A DNA stretch of 64,000 nucleotides from Sphingobium sp. AP49 (GCF_000281715.2 NZ_CP124576.1:1805501-1869500), one strand, 5' to 3'. Counted from the stretch's first letter, positions 15,657-24,148 are shown. Numbers and translations are program-made. The notes: generated by a model from the letters alone, not told the origin.

Positions 15657-17354
15657 ATGGGCACGCCGGTATATGAACGCATTCTCCAGTTGCTGGAGGC
15701 GGAGGGGATCGACAGTCTGTTTGGCATTCCCGATCCCGGCTTTGTCCATATGGCGGTCAAGGCGGAGCAGCGCGGCTGGCGCGTGACGGCGCCGCATCAT
15801 GAACAGTCGGGCGCGTTCATGGCCGACGCCTGGTCGCGCATGACGGGGAAGCCGGGTGTCTGTTTTGGGACGATGGGACCGGGGGTCGCCAATCTGGCGG
15901 CGGCGGCGATCGTGGCGGCGAAGGAAAATGCCCCGACCATCTTCCTGGCCGGCAATCGCGGGCGCGAGGCGGAGCAGCGCGTAAAACGCGGCCGCATCCA
16001 ATATATCAGCCAGCCCCGCTATTTTGAGGCGGCGATGAAATATGTCGGCGTGATCGAATATGCTCACCAGGCTGACGAGGTGATCCGCGAGGCGCTGCGG
16101 GTCTGCCAATCGGGCAAGCCCGGCCCGGTCTATGTCGAAATCCCGATGCATGTGCTGCATGAGGAACCGGACTGGGCGCCGTTGCAGGCGCCCGACGACT
16201 ATCGCCTGGTCGCGCAGGAGGCTAGCGCGGCGATGGTGGCGCAGGCAGTAAGCGCGATCGCCGCAGCCAGGGCGCCCATCATCCTGGCAGGCCATGGGAT
16301 ATTCACTGCGCGAGCAGGACAAAGCGTGGGTGCGCTGGCGCTGGCGCTGGATTGCCCGATTATCCAGACCTCGGGCGGGACCGCCTTCATTCCCGGGATG
16401 GAGGAGCGGACCTTCTCCTATGGCTTCTCGCCCTGCGCGAACGAAGCGGTGGAACAGTCCGATCTGGTGATCGCGATCGGAACCGAATTGGGCGAGCCGC
16501 TCCATTTCGGGCTTAATCGGCATTGGGCTACAGGGGATGCCGAGCGGCAATGGATCTATATCGAGCGGGATCCGCTCGCCTTTGGCGTCAACCGCAAAAT
16601 CCATGTGCCGCTGCTGGGTGATTTGCGCGATGTGGTGCCGCAACTGGTCCAGGCGCTGGCGGATCGGACTCCTGAACCATCGCCGCAACTGGCCCAATGG
16701 GTCGAACGCCAGGCCGCGTTCAAGGCGGAGCTGGCCGACAGCGCGCCGCGTGGACGGGTGCCGGTTCATACGGCCCGGCTGGTGACGGAGGCGACCGCGG
16801 CCTTTCCGAAAGATGGCATCATGGTGCGCGACGGCGGGTCGATCACCATATTCACCTGGACCTATTCGCAGGCGACCCCGCATGATGTGATGTGGAACCA
16901 GAATCTGGGGCATCTGGGCACTGGCCTGCCCTATGCCATCGGCGCGGCCATCGCGACGGGCGGCACGCGGCCGGTGATGCTGCTGACCGGTGATTCCTCG
17001 ATCATGTTCCATATCGCGGAACTGGAGACAGCGGTGCGCAAGAAGCTGCCGATCGTCGTCGTGATCAGTTCCGACTATGCCTGGGGGCTTGAAGTCGGGG
17101 TCTATCGTCGTGCCTTTGGCGAAGGGTCGGCCGAGACCGAGGCGCACTGGGGTAAAGATGTGCGCTTTGACATGATCGCCAGGGGCTTTGGCGCGCACGG
17201 CGAGTTCGTCGAGCGCGAAGAGGATATCGGACCTGCTATCGCCCGGGCTCTGGCAAGCGGCAAACCGGCGGTGATCCAGGTGCCGGTCGATCCCGACGCG
17301 AATGCGACGGAGGCACCCAATTACGCCGAATATTCATCCTGGGCGGCCTATTGA
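15657..17354 (+). CDS. Thiamine diphosphate-dependent enzyme (acetolactate synthase-like)
   Basis: 565 residues with three domains: an N-terminal PYR domain with the cofactor-activating Glu in APHHEQSGAFMADAWSR, a central domain, and a C-terminal PP domain. The metal/diphosphate motif, usually GDG...NN, reads TGDSSIMFHIAELETAVRKK...VVVISSDYAW here, so Gly is Ser and the Asn pair is Ser-Ser or Ser-Asp. It therefore belongs to a divergent branch of acetolactate synthase, carboligase or decarboxylase enzymes. ATG 15657 follows GGGAGCAGG; ATG 15630 is an alternative. It is divergent from the SnoaL-like gene and ends 3 bp from the convergent CMD-like gene. The substrate is unknown. Confidence 0.8.
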   Translation: MGTPVYERILQLLEAEGIDSLFGIPDPGFVHMAVKAEQRGWRVTAPHHEQSGAFMADAWSRMTGKPGVCFGTMGPGVANLAAAAIVAAKENAPTIFLAGNRGREAEQRVKRGRIQYISQPRYFEAAMKYVGVIEYAHQADEVIREALRVCQSGKPGPVYVEIPMHVLHEEPDWAPLQAPDDYRLVAQEASAAMVAQAVSAIAAARAPIILAGHGIFTARAGQSVGALALALDCPIIQTSGGTAFIPGMEERTFSYGFSPCANEAVEQSDLVIAIGTELGEPLHFGLNRHWATGDAERQWIYIERDPLAFGVNRKIHVPLLGDLRDVVPQLVQALADRTPEPSPQLAQWVERQAAFKAELADSAPRGRVPVHTARLVTEATAAFPKDGIMVRDGGSITIFTWTYSQATPHDVMWNQNLGHLGTGLPYAIGAAIATGGTRPVMLLTGDSSIMFHIAELETAVRKKLPIVVVISSDYAWGLEVGVYRRAFGEGSAETEAHWGKDVRFDMIARGFGAHGEFVEREEDIGPAIARALASGKPAVIQVPVDPDANATEAPNYAEYSSWAAY

Positions 17355-17357
17355 GTA

Positions 17358-17909
17358 TCAGGCGTCCCGGTCTGGCCCCATGGCATTGAGCATCATCGCC
17401 CAGAAGGACCAGAGGGCGATGATGCTGGTGCATTCGACGGCCCCCCGTTCGCCATAGGCATCGCGGATGCGGGCGAAGAGCGGTGCGGGCACATCGCCCG
17501 ATGCCACAGCGTGGGCATATTCGATGACCAACCGCTGTTCCGCATCGAACAGCGGTGAATGGCGCCAGAAGGGGAGGGCGGCCAGCATCTCGGCGCTCAA
17601 CCAGGCCGCGTCGGCCGGCCGCATTCGCGCGGCAAAGCCATAGCCGCAGCCGAAATGCAGGTTGACCGTCTGGATTGCCAGTTCGCGCAGGTCCGCGCGC
17701 TGGCCCCAGCCGGTGTCGAGTGCGAGGAAACGGCTGAGTTGCGATAGCAGCAGCGCCAGCCGGGGCTGATGGGCTGCGATCGCCAGTCCGGCATGGTCGC
17801 GATCGATCTGCGGGTCGCTCATGCCGGGGCATAGAGCCGCGAACAGGGCTTCGGCCTCGGCGGGGTTGCCCGGATAGTCGCTCGGGCGGAATATGCCCTT
17901 CACGCGCAC
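17358..17909 (-). CDS. Carboxymuconolactone decarboxylase-like (AhpD fold) protein
   Basis: 183 residues with a GTG start at 17909, 13 nt after the preceding gene's stop and about 11 nt after GAGGA. The helical CMD pattern is visible (LRELAIQTVNLHFGCGYGFAARM, then FDAEQRLVIEYAHAVASGDVP and ALWSFWAMMLNAMG). Only one Cys is present where redox-active members have C-x-x-C followed by His, so peroxidase chemistry of the AhpD type is not expected. It is the last gene of the three-gene minus-strand operon with the 382-residue protein and the CGSC protein. Confidence 0.65.
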   Translation of the reverse strand: MRVKGIFRPSDYPGNPAEAEALFAALCPGMSDPQIDRDHAGLAIAAHQPRLALLLSQLSRFLALDTGWGQRADLRELAIQTVNLHFGCGYGFAARMRPADAAWLSAEMLAALPFWRHSPLFDAEQRLVIEYAHAVASGDVPAPLFARIRDAYGERGAVECTSIIALWSFWAMMLNAMGPDRDA

Positions 17910-17922
17910 GACGCAGATGTCC

Positions 17923-19071
17923 TCATTGTGCCGGCAGCGGGGACGCGACCGGCTTGGTCTGGGACAGCGACGTACCGAAGGTGTGGAAACAGGCGGCATG
18001 GAGACCGCCCAGTCCCCCGGCGACGAAGACCAGCATGTCCTTGGGTTCGGGCGCAGCATAGATGCGGCCGTCGCTGCGGATGCGACCCTGTTCGGCCAGT
18101 TGGTCGCGATGTCGCCGGTTGAGCAGGTCTGCGTCGATGCTGGCGAACTGCCAGAGCATCTCCTGCACATCCTCGATATTCGGTAGTTCTCGGCCGACGA
18201 TCTCCGCACAGATCGGGTTGAGCGCGATCAGCGCCTCGCCAAAGGGCACCGCGCCGGAAAAATTGTTGCAGCCGGCATAGGCATAGGAGCGGCCGATCAT
18301 CTCCAGAAAGTCACGCGCGCTGTGCGATGTCGTGTCGAGTATGTTCATCGTCCCCATGGTGCCGAACGAGGTTACGGCATTGCCGGCAATGCCGCGCCGC
18401 TCGCCCAGGGGTGCCCAGGGCGATTTTTCCTCCCATTCGCCGGTGACGATACCGGCGATGCGTCCCGGGGAGCCGAAAGTGGTCTGCGATGTCGTACCCG
18501 CTACTTGTCCGGCGACATTGCGCATGATCAGGCGGATGGCGCGACCGATTGCGGCCGATGCGCCGGGGACGCCGCCCAGGCAGCCATAGCTATATGGAAT
18601 GTCGAGCGCATGACGGACCGGGCCGTTGACGACGAAGGCGGGGTATACCGGCGCGGTGGTGGCGTTGACGCCGTAAAGCTCAAAATCCGGGTCGGCGATC
18701 GACGCGATCATGGCGATCAGCAGTTCCAGCGACGCCGCCGGGGCGCCGGCCATCACCGCGTTGATGACGATCTTCTCGACCGTGCATTCGACGTCGCCGG
18801 GCAGGATGCCGATGACCTCGTCGGGATAACGGTCATTTTCGGCCAGGAAGGTGCGGACCCGGGCGTCGGTCGGCGGTATCAAGGGCAAGCCATCGCCCCA
18901 GCCCTTGTCCATGGCGAAGCGGGCGAATGTCTCTATGTCCAGATCGGCTTCATGGCGGCGGCTGGCGAGCCAGTCGACCTCGCAACCGTCCGGGCCGCAG
19001 TCACGGCTGATCAGCGGGCGCGGCGAGGGGGCGGCACGATGGGCAGCGGGGCGGATATATTCGATGCTCAT
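17923..19071 (-). CDS. Conserved protein of unknown function partnered with the UGSC-family gene
   Basis: 382 residues, no signal peptide. It opens with a variable tail (CGPDGCEVDWL), then a well-ordered domain: FARFAMDKGWGDGLPLIPPTDARV, ECTVEKIVINAVMAGAPAAS, SYGCLGGVPGASAAIGRAIRLIMRNV, and AYAGCNNFSGAVPFGEALIALNP. Repeated Gly-rich turns and isolated cysteines suggest an enzyme active site, possibly thiol-based. Its start overlaps the stop of the CGSC gene as ATGA, so the two are coupled and probably act together. I do not recognise a characterised homologue. Confidence 0.6.
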   Translation of the reverse strand: MSIEYIRPAAHRAAPSPRPLISRDCGPDGCEVDWLASRRHEADLDIETFARFAMDKGWGDGLPLIPPTDARVRTFLAENDRYPDEVIGILPGDVECTVEKIVINAVMAGAPAASLELLIAMIASIADPDFELYGVNATTAPVYPAFVVNGPVRHALDIPYSYGCLGGVPGASAAIGRAIRLIMRNVAGQVAGTTSQTTFGSPGRIAGIVTGEWEEKSPWAPLGERRGIAGNAVTSFGTMGTMNILDTTSHSARDFLEMIGRSYAYAGCNNFSGAVPFGEALIALNPICAEIVGRELPNIEDVQEMLWQFASIDADLLNRRHRDQLAEQGRIRSDGRIYAAPEPKDMLVFVAGGLGGLHAACFHTFGTSLSQTKPVASPLPAQ

Positions 19072-19628
19072 GCCGCAACCTCCTGCAGCGGAAGGCTGGC
19101 GCCCATGCTGGCCAGCACGGACAGGAAATGGGCTTCGGCGATGGGCAGGACATCTTCCTTCAGTTGCTCGTTGAGCGGATAGGGCAGGACATGGACGCGC
19201 AGGCCCGAACGGCCGCCGCGTGCCGCGATCTCATGGGCGAAGGTCTCGAAATTGGCGGTCGCGATCGCGGTCGTCGGCAGGCCCGCATTGGCCGCCGTGA
19301 TGGCGTCGCGCACGGTCCATCCGGTGCAGGAGCCGCAATTGGCGAGGCCGACGACGGCAATGTCGATCGATGCAAGAAATGCAGCGTAATCGGCGGCGTG
19401 GCGCTCGCCTTCGTCGCCCGATCGCCCTCCCGATCGCCAGAAGACCACATCAGCGCCGGCGTCGCGCATCTTCTGCGCCCACACCTCGCTAACCCAGTCC
19501 CAGGCGCGCCACATCCGATCAAGCCGGAAACCGACGCGCTTGCCGGCCAGCGGGCCAGCGTCGGGACCGGGGTGGGTGATGTCGTCTTCCCGCCGTGCGG
19601 TGGGATCGAGCACGAAGCCATGGGCCAT
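19068..19628 (-). CDS. UGSC-family protein, cysteine form (CGSC motif)
   Basis: 186 residues. The segment IDIAVVGLANCGSCTGWTVRDA places Cys98-Gly-Ser-Cys101 after a buried strand, as expected for a Rossmann-like redox site. This matches the UGSC (seleno)protein family, in which the first Cys is selenocysteine in some bacteria; here the codon is TGC (19335-19337), so it is the Cys version. Earlier features include GKRVGFRLDRMWRAWDWVSE and VVFWRSGGRSGDEGERHAAD. The family has no established activity; a thiol/selenol oxidoreductase role is inferred from the motif. It is first gene of the operon, divergent from a LysR regulator; AGAGGA precedes the ATG. Confidence 0.7.
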   Translation of the reverse strand: MAHGFVLDPTARREDDITHPGPDAGPLAGKRVGFRLDRMWRAWDWVSEVWAQKMRDAGADVVFWRSGGRSGDEGERHAADYAAFLASIDIAVVGLANCGSCTGWTVRDAITAANAGLPTTAIATANFETFAHEIAARGGRSGLRVHVLPYPLNEQLKEDVLPIAEAHFLSVLASMGASLPLQEVAA

Positions 19629-19745
19629 CTCTGCATCCTCTCATCATGCCGGCGCTTCGTGGCGGCGGCGCAGGCGTAAGGCTTGCAGATGGCCCGGGGT
19701 GCGTCCAATGTATTTCATATGCTAATTTGATGAGTTGGATTCATC
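19629..19745. promoter_or_regulatory. Divergent promoter region between CGSC operon and LysR gene
   Basis: This 117-bp gap separates the two start codons. It becomes AT-rich near the LysR gene and contains GATGA-N7-TCATC at 19729-19745, a dyad of the size LysR proteins bind, ending at the LysR ATG. No clear Shine-Dalgarno precedes the LysR start. Autoregulation plus control of the divergent operon is the expected arrangement. Confidence 0.4.
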
Positions 19746-20639
19746 ATGCTTCAGTTGCGCAGCCTCCAGCATCTGCTGATCCTGTCACGGCGACTCAATT
19801 ATGCGCGCGCGGCGGGGGATTTGGGCCTGTCCCAGTCGGCGCTCAGTCGGTCGATCCAGGCGCTGGAACAGCAATGGGGCATGAAGCTGTTCGACCGCGA
19901 CCGGTCCGGTGTCGCGCTGACGCCACAGGGACAGATGGCGGCCGAACGGGCGGCGGTGCTACTTGCGGATGCGGCGGATATGGAACGGCAACTGGCGCTG
20001 AGTGCCGGGGCGCAGGCTGGCCGGGTGCGCTTTGGCATGGCGCCGATGCCGACCCGCGCCTTGTTACCGGCTGTCATCGCCGCGCGACTGATCGATGCGC
20101 CGGGGGTGACCAACGAAGTCGTGGTACGCGACACAGATGCTCTTTGGTCGTTGTTGGTCGCCGGCGAAATCGAGTTTTTCGTGACCAACGAAGGTTTTCA
20201 TTTCGATGCCCCGGTGCCGCGAGTCGAACTGCTCGGCCATTTTCCCATCGGCGGTATCGTCCGGCCCGGCCACCCGCTGCTGGCCGAACCCGGTTCCGGC
20301 CGGACTTTTCCGGTGCTACGGGCGAGTTGGACCGGGTTGCCGTTGCCCGACGACATTCGTGCCCATATGTGCGGCGGTCCCAATGTGATCGAGGATTTCG
20401 GATCGCTGGCGACGATCACGGCGTCGTCGGATGCGATCTGGTTCTCCTCCCGTTACGCCGCGGTGGAGGAACTGGCCGCTGGCCGCCTATGTGAATTGCC
20501 GCGCCCGGCCGATGCGACGCCACATGACGTCGGCGTCGTCCTCTATTCGCTGGAGCGCCGCTCTCCCTCCCCCTGGGCGCGGGCGATCAAGCAGGCGCTG
20601 CGTCAGGAAATCAGGGCGCTGGGACAACGGCATCCATGA
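19746..20639 (+). CDS. LysR-family transcriptional regulator
   Basis: 297 residues. The N-terminal winged helix (residues 1-60) has LSQSALSRSIQALEQQWGMKLFDRDRSGVALTPQG, the LysR signature. A substrate-binding domain (about 90-295) follows. It is transcribed away from the CGSC operon, the classic layout for a LysR activator that senses a pathway substrate, so it probably controls 17358-19628 and perhaps the ThDP gene. Its 3' end overlaps the convergent L,D-transpeptidase gene by 29 bp. Confidence 0.9.
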   Translation: MLQLRSLQHLLILSRRLNYARAAGDLGLSQSALSRSIQALEQQWGMKLFDRDRSGVALTPQGQMAAERAAVLLADAADMERQLALSAGAQAGRVRFGMAPMPTRALLPAVIAARLIDAPGVTNEVVVRDTDALWSLLVAGEIEFFVTNEGFHFDAPVPRVELLGHFPIGGIVRPGHPLLAEPGSGRTFPVLRASWTGLPLPDDIRAHMCGGPNVIEDFGSLATITASSDAIWFSSRYAAVEELAAGRLCELPRPADATPHDVGVVLYSLERRSPSPWARAIKQALRQEIRALGQRHP

Positions 20640-21627
20640 TTGTCAGCCTCTCCCCGGTCGAGGCGCCGACGCTGGAATCAGTGACCAGGATAGTGGCGCC
20701 CGGCTTCAACTGGGCGCGAACCAACTCATAGAAATCGCGGGGAACGCGGACGCGGTTCAATACCGCCTCGTCCACGACATTATTGGCATCCTCCTCATGT
20801 CCCGGCAGGCCGACATAGAGCCAGTGTGGCTTGCCGTCATTGCCGGTGGACAGGGTGATGACATGTGATCCGGGATCGGCATCGTTGATCTGCGCGACAC
20901 TGCGGCCGATTTCCGTGCCGTTGCGCAGGACGACGATGCGCTGTTCCTTCTTCGATATGATGATGGTGAGCGGACCGCTGGGCGCGAGTGCTGGCTGCCA
21001 GCGATATTCCTCGCCCTGGAGTGGCTCGTTCTTGACCAGTTCGCCTTTGGCGTTGACCGGCGAAAGCAGGCTGGCCTGGCTCGTGCGCATATGGGTCGCG
21101 GCATTGCCCTGGACCACAACCGTGGCGCCCAGGCTGGTGATGGCGAACAGCTCCTGCGAAAATTTATAGGGGAGATGGATGCAGCCATGGCTTTCGGGAT
21201 AGCCCGGCAGGCCGCCGGCATGAAGGGCCACACCGTCCCAGGTCAGGCGTTGCTGATAAGGCATGGGGGCGCTGTTGTAGAGACTGGACCGATGGTCCTT
21301 GTCCTTCTGCAGGATAGTGAAGACGCCGGTGGGCGTTTCATGCCCTTCCTTGCCCGAGGAGATGGTCGATACCGCGATGCGCACGCCGTTGCGATAGACG
21401 GTCGCGATCTGGCGCGAGAGATCGACATAGACGAGCAGTGGGCCGGTGGGGGAGACCTGCGGTGCCCAGACCCACTGGCCCGGCTTCAGATTGTCGGCCC
21501 GGCGGGCAAATTCGGGTGGGGATGTGGCACGGTCTCCCTGTGCCAGCGCCATTTGCGGGCCAAGGCCCAGGCCGGCGAGCAGAATGGCATGACGGGCAAA
21601 GCTGCGGCGGATCAGTCCGGTCATCAT
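20611..21627 (-). CDS. L,D-transpeptidase (YkuD domain)
   Basis: 338 residues from ATG 21627 (or 21624). An N-terminal signal/anchor (FARHAILLAGLGLGPQMALAQ) shows periplasmic location. The YkuD catalytic region is LHAGGLPGYPESHGCIHLP, with the His and Cys of SHGC that form the acyl-enzyme. Preceding VDLSRQIATVYRNGV and SSGKEGHETPTGVF are typical. The extra C-terminal half contains a second YkuD-like strand set (LTIIISKKEQRIVVLRNG). These enzymes make 3-3 peptidoglycan crosslinks or attach proteins to peptidoglycan. Confidence 0.88.
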   Translation of the reverse strand: MMTGLIRRSFARHAILLAGLGLGPQMALAQGDRATSPPEFARRADNLKPGQWVWAPQVSPTGPLLVYVDLSRQIATVYRNGVRIAVSTISSGKEGHETPTGVFTILQKDKDHRSSLYNSAPMPYQQRLTWDGVALHAGGLPGYPESHGCIHLPYKFSQELFAITSLGATVVVQGNAATHMRTSQASLLSPVNAKGELVKNEPLQGEEYRWQPALAPSGPLTIIISKKEQRIVVLRNGTEIGRSVAQINDADPGSHVITLSTGNDGKPHWLYVGLPGHEEDANNVVDEAVLNRVRVPRDFYELVRAQLKPGATILVTDSSVGASTGERLTIMDAVVPAP

Positions 21628-21813
21628 GGCACCCCTGTTGCGCCTGTTTCGATCGGGTCTATCGGCCTTTTCGGCGCAAATCCATAGGGCGTGCAAGGAC
21701 GGCTCTTTCCAGCGTGGGAGGCGGGCTGGCGGAACCGATCGGCCGGATGGAGCAGGTCGCTGTCATATTTGCGATGTCATGCCCGATCCGCACTTTGGAC
21801 GGGAAAACTCCAG

Positions 21814-23583
21814 TCAAAGGCGTTCCATCCTCAACCAGTCGGTCGGGCCGATCCATGCCCTGGAAAATGCCTGCCGCGCGGCTGCGGCTTCCATCCTGTG
21901 CCCTTGCGCATCTTCGCTTCGCGCCAGTCCATACAGCGCCCATCCATTATGCGGTGCTTGGATCAGTGCTTCGCGAAAGGCGTGGCTGGCCTCGCCATAG
22001 CGTCCGGCAGGATATAGGGCAGCCCCCAGGGACTGGCGGACGGGATAATACCAGTAAGGGGGCTCCTGATAAGGAATCTTCTCCTCGATCGCGATCGCCG
22101 CCCGATAATGGGTTGCTGCTTCGGCATGGCGGCCTGACAGGCTGGCGGAGCGCCCACGGGCCACGGCCTTCGCGAGGGCGAGCAGGTCGGGCGCCGGCAT
22201 GCCCTGTGCGACCATGTCGGCAAAGACGCCGGATCGGGCGAGTGCATCGATGGCGGCCATTTCGCGGTCAAAGGAGGACTGGTCCTGCCGCATGGCATAG
22301 GCGATGGCACGCGCATAATGCCGCATTGCCGCCGGATAGGGCAGGCGTGCGTCCGGCGCCGGCATGGCCAGGATCGCCTCGGGCGGGGCAAACTGCGCCA
22401 TCGCCAGATAGGGGGCCGCATCAATCGCCTGGATCCATGCGATCTTGGCCGACATTGCCGGATTGAGCACGCTGCGCAGGCGTCGCGCTTCGCGGATCGC
22501 CGTGTCCATGTCGCCGGCCATCTGCGCGGATGTCACGATGAAGTGGATATTGTGCGGATAATAGCCGTAGCGGACAAGGCTATGGTCATCCGCGCTACGG
22601 ATGAAGGCTTCGTCGGCTCGGGCCGCCGCGACATTGACCCGCATGGAATCGACATAGCGCCCGCGTACATAATAGATGTGCGCGGGCATGTGGACGAGAT
22701 GCGCGGCGCTGGGCGCTATGGGGGTTGCCAGGCGATCGGCGGCGGCCTCCGCGCGTTGCGCATCGCTCGCTTCCATAAGGTGGATGGTCAGATGGGCCGC
22801 CTGCACATGTGCGGGATTGCGGGCCAGCACGGTATCGACGAGGCGTATGGCCGCTCCGGCACGCCCGATCGGCGTTTTCCTGTCCGCCGACCAGTAATTC
22901 CATGGGGTCGTATCCATCGCGGCCTCGGCGGCGAGGACGGCGACGTCATCATCGGCGGGGAAAAGTTGCGCCACCTGCAGCATCGCGTCGGCATAGGCGG
23001 CGTCGAGCATGGCCCGGTCGGCAGTCGGATCGCGCGAATAGCGCAGGGCGATGGCATCGATCAGCGCCCGCTCCATTGCCGAGGCGTGGCTGCGCAACGC
23101 GATCGCCCGATCCATCGCATCCAGCGCGGCCATGCGGTCCCGTTCGTCCATGGGGGCGTTGATGTTCGGGCCAAGCGCCATGGCTTCGCCCCACCAGCAC
23201 ATGGCACATCCGGGGTCCAGGCGCTGTCCTTCCCGAAAAGATCGGACGGCACCCGCGTGATTGAAGCCATAGGCCAGCATGAGCCCCTGACTGAAATAGC
23301 GGCGGGCCTGCGGGTTCGTCGTCGTGACGGGGAAGGGGGCGTGGGTGAGGTCGGTGTATAGCGGGATCGGCGCGCGGGCGCTGGCAGGCGCGGCGACCGC
23401 GGACGCGATCAGCAATTCGGCCGTTAGTCCGGATCCGACGCGCCGGGCGCCACAGAGCGCCTGGGCGAGCCGGCTGGGGTCGACCGCCGACAATTGGGCA
23501 GGCGAAAAGCGCGATTCTATCGACACGCTCGCCAAGGGCAGGCCCATGCCGACCAGCGCCAGGGCTTTCACCAGATCACCCAT
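21814..23583 (-). CDS. Tetratricopeptide-repeat protein
   Basis: 589 residues, with GGAG 8 nt before the ATG. After a region with a hydrophobic N terminus (MGDLVKALALVGMGLPLAS) the protein is built from helical TPR-type repeats, for example RYFSQGLMLAYGFNHAGAVRSFREG, LGPNINAPMDERDRMAALDAMDRAI and, at the end, GAALYPAGRYGEASHAFREALIQ. Large proteins with this layout are common in alphaproteobacteria and annotated only as TPR proteins. A region rich in His and Tyr (residues ~290-350, AAHLVHMPAHIYYVRGRY) is conserved-looking and may bind something. Function unknown. Confidence 0.75.
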   Translation of the reverse strand: MGDLVKALALVGMGLPLASVSIESRFSPAQLSAVDPSRLAQALCGARRVGSGLTAELLIASAVAAPASARAPIPLYTDLTHAPFPVTTTNPQARRYFSQGLMLAYGFNHAGAVRSFREGQRLDPGCAMCWWGEAMALGPNINAPMDERDRMAALDAMDRAIALRSHASAMERALIDAIALRYSRDPTADRAMLDAAYADAMLQVAQLFPADDDVAVLAAEAAMDTTPWNYWSADRKTPIGRAGAAIRLVDTVLARNPAHVQAAHLTIHLMEASDAQRAEAAADRLATPIAPSAAHLVHMPAHIYYVRGRYVDSMRVNVAAARADEAFIRSADDHSLVRYGYYPHNIHFIVTSAQMAGDMDTAIREARRLRSVLNPAMSAKIAWIQAIDAAPYLAMAQFAPPEAILAMPAPDARLPYPAAMRHYARAIAYAMRQDQSSFDREMAAIDALARSGVFADMVAQGMPAPDLLALAKAVARGRSASLSGRHAEAATHYRAAIAIEEKIPYQEPPYWYYPVRQSLGAALYPAGRYGEASHAFREALIQAPHNGWALYGLARSEDAQGHRMEAAAARQAFSRAWIGPTDWLRMERL

Positions 23584-23764
23584 GCCATATCTCCTTCTGC
23601 GAAGGCGCGCCGAGCAGGCGGGAGAATATCATGGAGTGGGGCGTCCCGCAAAAGCCCAAGCGGCTTGCGCTGGAGGCGGGATGCCGACCATTCTCGTCTT
23701 AAGGCGGGGAGGGAGGCGCTCTTTCGTCTCGCACCAGTCAGTCCCGCTCGATTTGAGGCGAGAC

Positions 23765-23839
23765 TGGTGACCCCTACGGGAATCGAACCCGTGTTTCAGC
23801 CGTGAGAGGGCCGCGTCCTAACCGCTAGACGAAGGGGCC
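23765..23839 (-). tRNA. tRNA-Glu (anticodon CTC)
   Basis: The minus strand reads a full cloverleaf: acceptor stem GGCCCCT/AGGGGTC, D-arm GTCTAGCGGTTAGGAC, anticodon stem CGGCC/GGCTG around loop CTCTCAC (anticodon CTC), and T-arm with GGTTCGATTCC. The 3' CCA is encoded at 23765-23767. It reads GAG codons. Confidence 0.95.
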
Positions 23840-23941
23840 GATGTCGTTGGACGACTGGCAGGCGGGTGCCTTTAGGCAGGGGTAGGTGCGACGTCAAGCA
23901 AAAGTGCCGGCCAATCCTGCGTCACCGAAAAATACCCCCAT

Positions 23942-23974
23942 AAAAAACCACCCCATGCGATTCGCACGGGGTGG
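23942..23974 (-). terminator. Rho-independent terminator downstream of sapC
   Basis: On the minus strand the stem CCACCCC-TGCGA / TCGCA-GGGGTGG (one A-C mismatch) is followed by six T's (A tract at 23942-23947 on the plus strand). It ends the transcript that carries sapC or the structured region after it. Confidence 0.8.
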
Positions 23975-23975
23975 C

Positions 23976-24115
23976 CAGGTTCAGGGAGGAGACGCCTCCA
24001 ACAAAAGGGGGAGGCGCCCATACGACACACCCGAAAGGGGGGCAGGTGGCCGTATGCAAACAAGATAGGGCAGGAACGGCCCCCTTTCAAGGGGCGCAAT
24101 CCTGCCCTGTCGATT
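23976..24115 (-). other. Structured 3' region or small RNA: three hairpins after sapC
   Basis: The 309-bp gap 23840-24148 has no gene. Between sapC and the terminator at 23942-23974 lie three further stems: 24067-24075 pairs perfectly with 24100-24108 (9 bp) around an inner GCCCC/GGGGC stem; CATACG 24019-24024 pairs with CGTATG 24051-24056 around a CCC-GAAA-GGG hairpin; CGCCTCC 23993-23999 pairs with GGAGGCG 24010-24016. With the terminator, four hairpins lie in about 170 nt, which suggests a stable RNA or a processed 3' UTR. Confidence 0.5.
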
Positions 24116-24148
24116 ATCTGCGTTAGCCTGCGTTAACCCTGATCGGGC

